DNA from: Oscillospiraceae bacterium
Lineage (GTDB): Bacteria; Bacillota; Clostridia; Oscillospirales; CAG-272
Direction of reading: 5' to 3'
Assembly (NCBI GenBank): GCA_015065045.1
Contig: SVRB01000012.1
Coordinates: 1 to 23,019, forward strand
Length of the DNA stretch: 23,019 nucleotides
Below the pieces are notes generated by a model. The model ran no database searches, was not told the origin of the DNA, and saw nothing but the letters and a program-made list of their open reading frames with translations. This document shows positions 22,440-23,019 of the stretch, piece after piece. Both the position numbers and the translations under genes were made by a program. The first letter of the stretch is position 1; each line of letters begins with the position of its first letter.

Positions 22440-23019
22440 CTGCCTCCACGTCGTTTATCGCGGCAGTAAACACCTCTTGTGTTTCGATCTGTACCATTCC
22501 GTTTTGAAGAATAAACGTAAATGTGCTTGTGACAAGATAAGCAACAACAATACACAATAGCAGCCAACGCTGAAACGTATTTGCGATACGTTCGCCGCCT
22601 TTGTTTCGGGTAAATCTCTCGTGGCTCAAAAGAGATACGATGATAATAGCACAGCCGACAGCTATAGCATTACCGAGAATCATCGGAACTGTAGCACCCT
22701 TAACAAATTCAAATGCATAAGATGAGTCGTCCATATTGGTGAGAAAAATCAAAATCATATGGATAACTTCACAAACAACCGCGATACAAATACCGTAACC
22801 TTCCGCTTCCATCAGCATAATAAAATGCTCTTTCGAAGCAGCCGTTTTCATAGCGTTGGAAATTACAGCTTCAAGCCGTATCTTCCAACTCCCGCCCTTT
22901 TCAGCAGACCGATATTCCCGATCATTCATCGGCTTGGCTCTCTCGGTCGGAGGCTTGGGTTTCAAAACTGACAGGCCATATTCACGGCAGAGGGCATCGG
23001 ATTTTTGCATCAGCATTCC
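22378..23019 (-). pseudogene. Chimeric ORF: relaxase fragment fused to LytS-type 5TM sensor fragment
   Basis: An open frame running off the right edge. Residues 1-75 (counted from ATG at 23016) look like the middle of a MobA-type relaxase: SDALCREYGLSVLKPK, then NDREYRSAEKGGSWKIRLEA and HFIMLMEAEGYG. Directly after that it becomes membrane protein: CEVIHMILIFLTNMDD, then KGATVPMILGNAIAVG, as in the 5TM-5TMR_LYT domain. Next comes a further TM (LLLCIVVAYLVTSTFTFILQ) and the start of an extracellular sensor region (INDVEADVKGKSDAELLGIA), similar to SpoIIE-phosphatase-type sensors. It ends at 22378 just where the pilin homology begins. Family names are from motif memory. Probably two gene remnants in one frame. 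Confidence 0.65.

Overview
The window looks like a chromosomal segment of an AT-rich, Gram-positive gut-type Firmicute of the class Clostridia, perhaps an Oscillospiraceae/Ruminococcaceae relative. The evidence is sortases and LPXTG-type pilins, lipobox lipoproteins, strong Shine-Dalgarno sites, sigma-A promoters (several with an extended -10 of the form TGnTATAAT), U-tract terminators, and GC-richer dispersed palindromic repeats between genes. No rRNA, tRNA or CRISPR was seen. Nearly all genes are on the minus strand; the exception is one divergent pair of HTH regulators.

Region by region. 1-452 is non-coding and repeat-rich. 453-5694 holds single-gene units: a CPA2-type cation/proton antiporter, a small lipoprotein, an SLC13/ArsB-like permease, and a GT39 (PMT-like) membrane glycosyltransferase with an extracellular beta-rich insert. 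5695-6213 is non-coding with a 158-bp inverted-repeat element. 6214-8153 has two co-transcribed membrane proteins, one Cys-rich, and a small single-TM protein. 8154-8577 is another repeat-rich gap. 8578-13056 is a compact four-gene operon: ECF sigma factor, membrane-anchored putative anti-sigma factor, leucine-rich-repeat lipoprotein and a second lipoprotein. 13057-13599 is a nested repeat region. 13600-15125 is an XRE regulator coupled to a frameshifted small membrane gene. 15247-16173 is a membrane-anchored N-acetylmuramoyl-L-alanine amidase, divergent from the overlapping HTH regulator pair at 16404-18127. 18286-22439 is a pilus/sortase locus: pilin, class C sortase, Cna-B/sorting-signal protein, and a sortase-fold protein without catalytic residues. 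The right edge (22378-23019) is a chimeric ORF made of a relaxase piece and a LytS-type 5TM sensor piece, joined to a pilin that has lost its N-terminus.

The most unusual points are these. (1) The putative anti-sigma factor and the LRR lipoprotein next to it share a paralogous extracytoplasmic domain of about 200 residues. (2) The last protein of the pilus operon keeps the sortase fold, but the His, Cys and Arg positions read Ala, Lys and Tyr. (3) The right edge is a three-part gene-fragment mosaic, which is either a true recombination scar or an assembly chimera.
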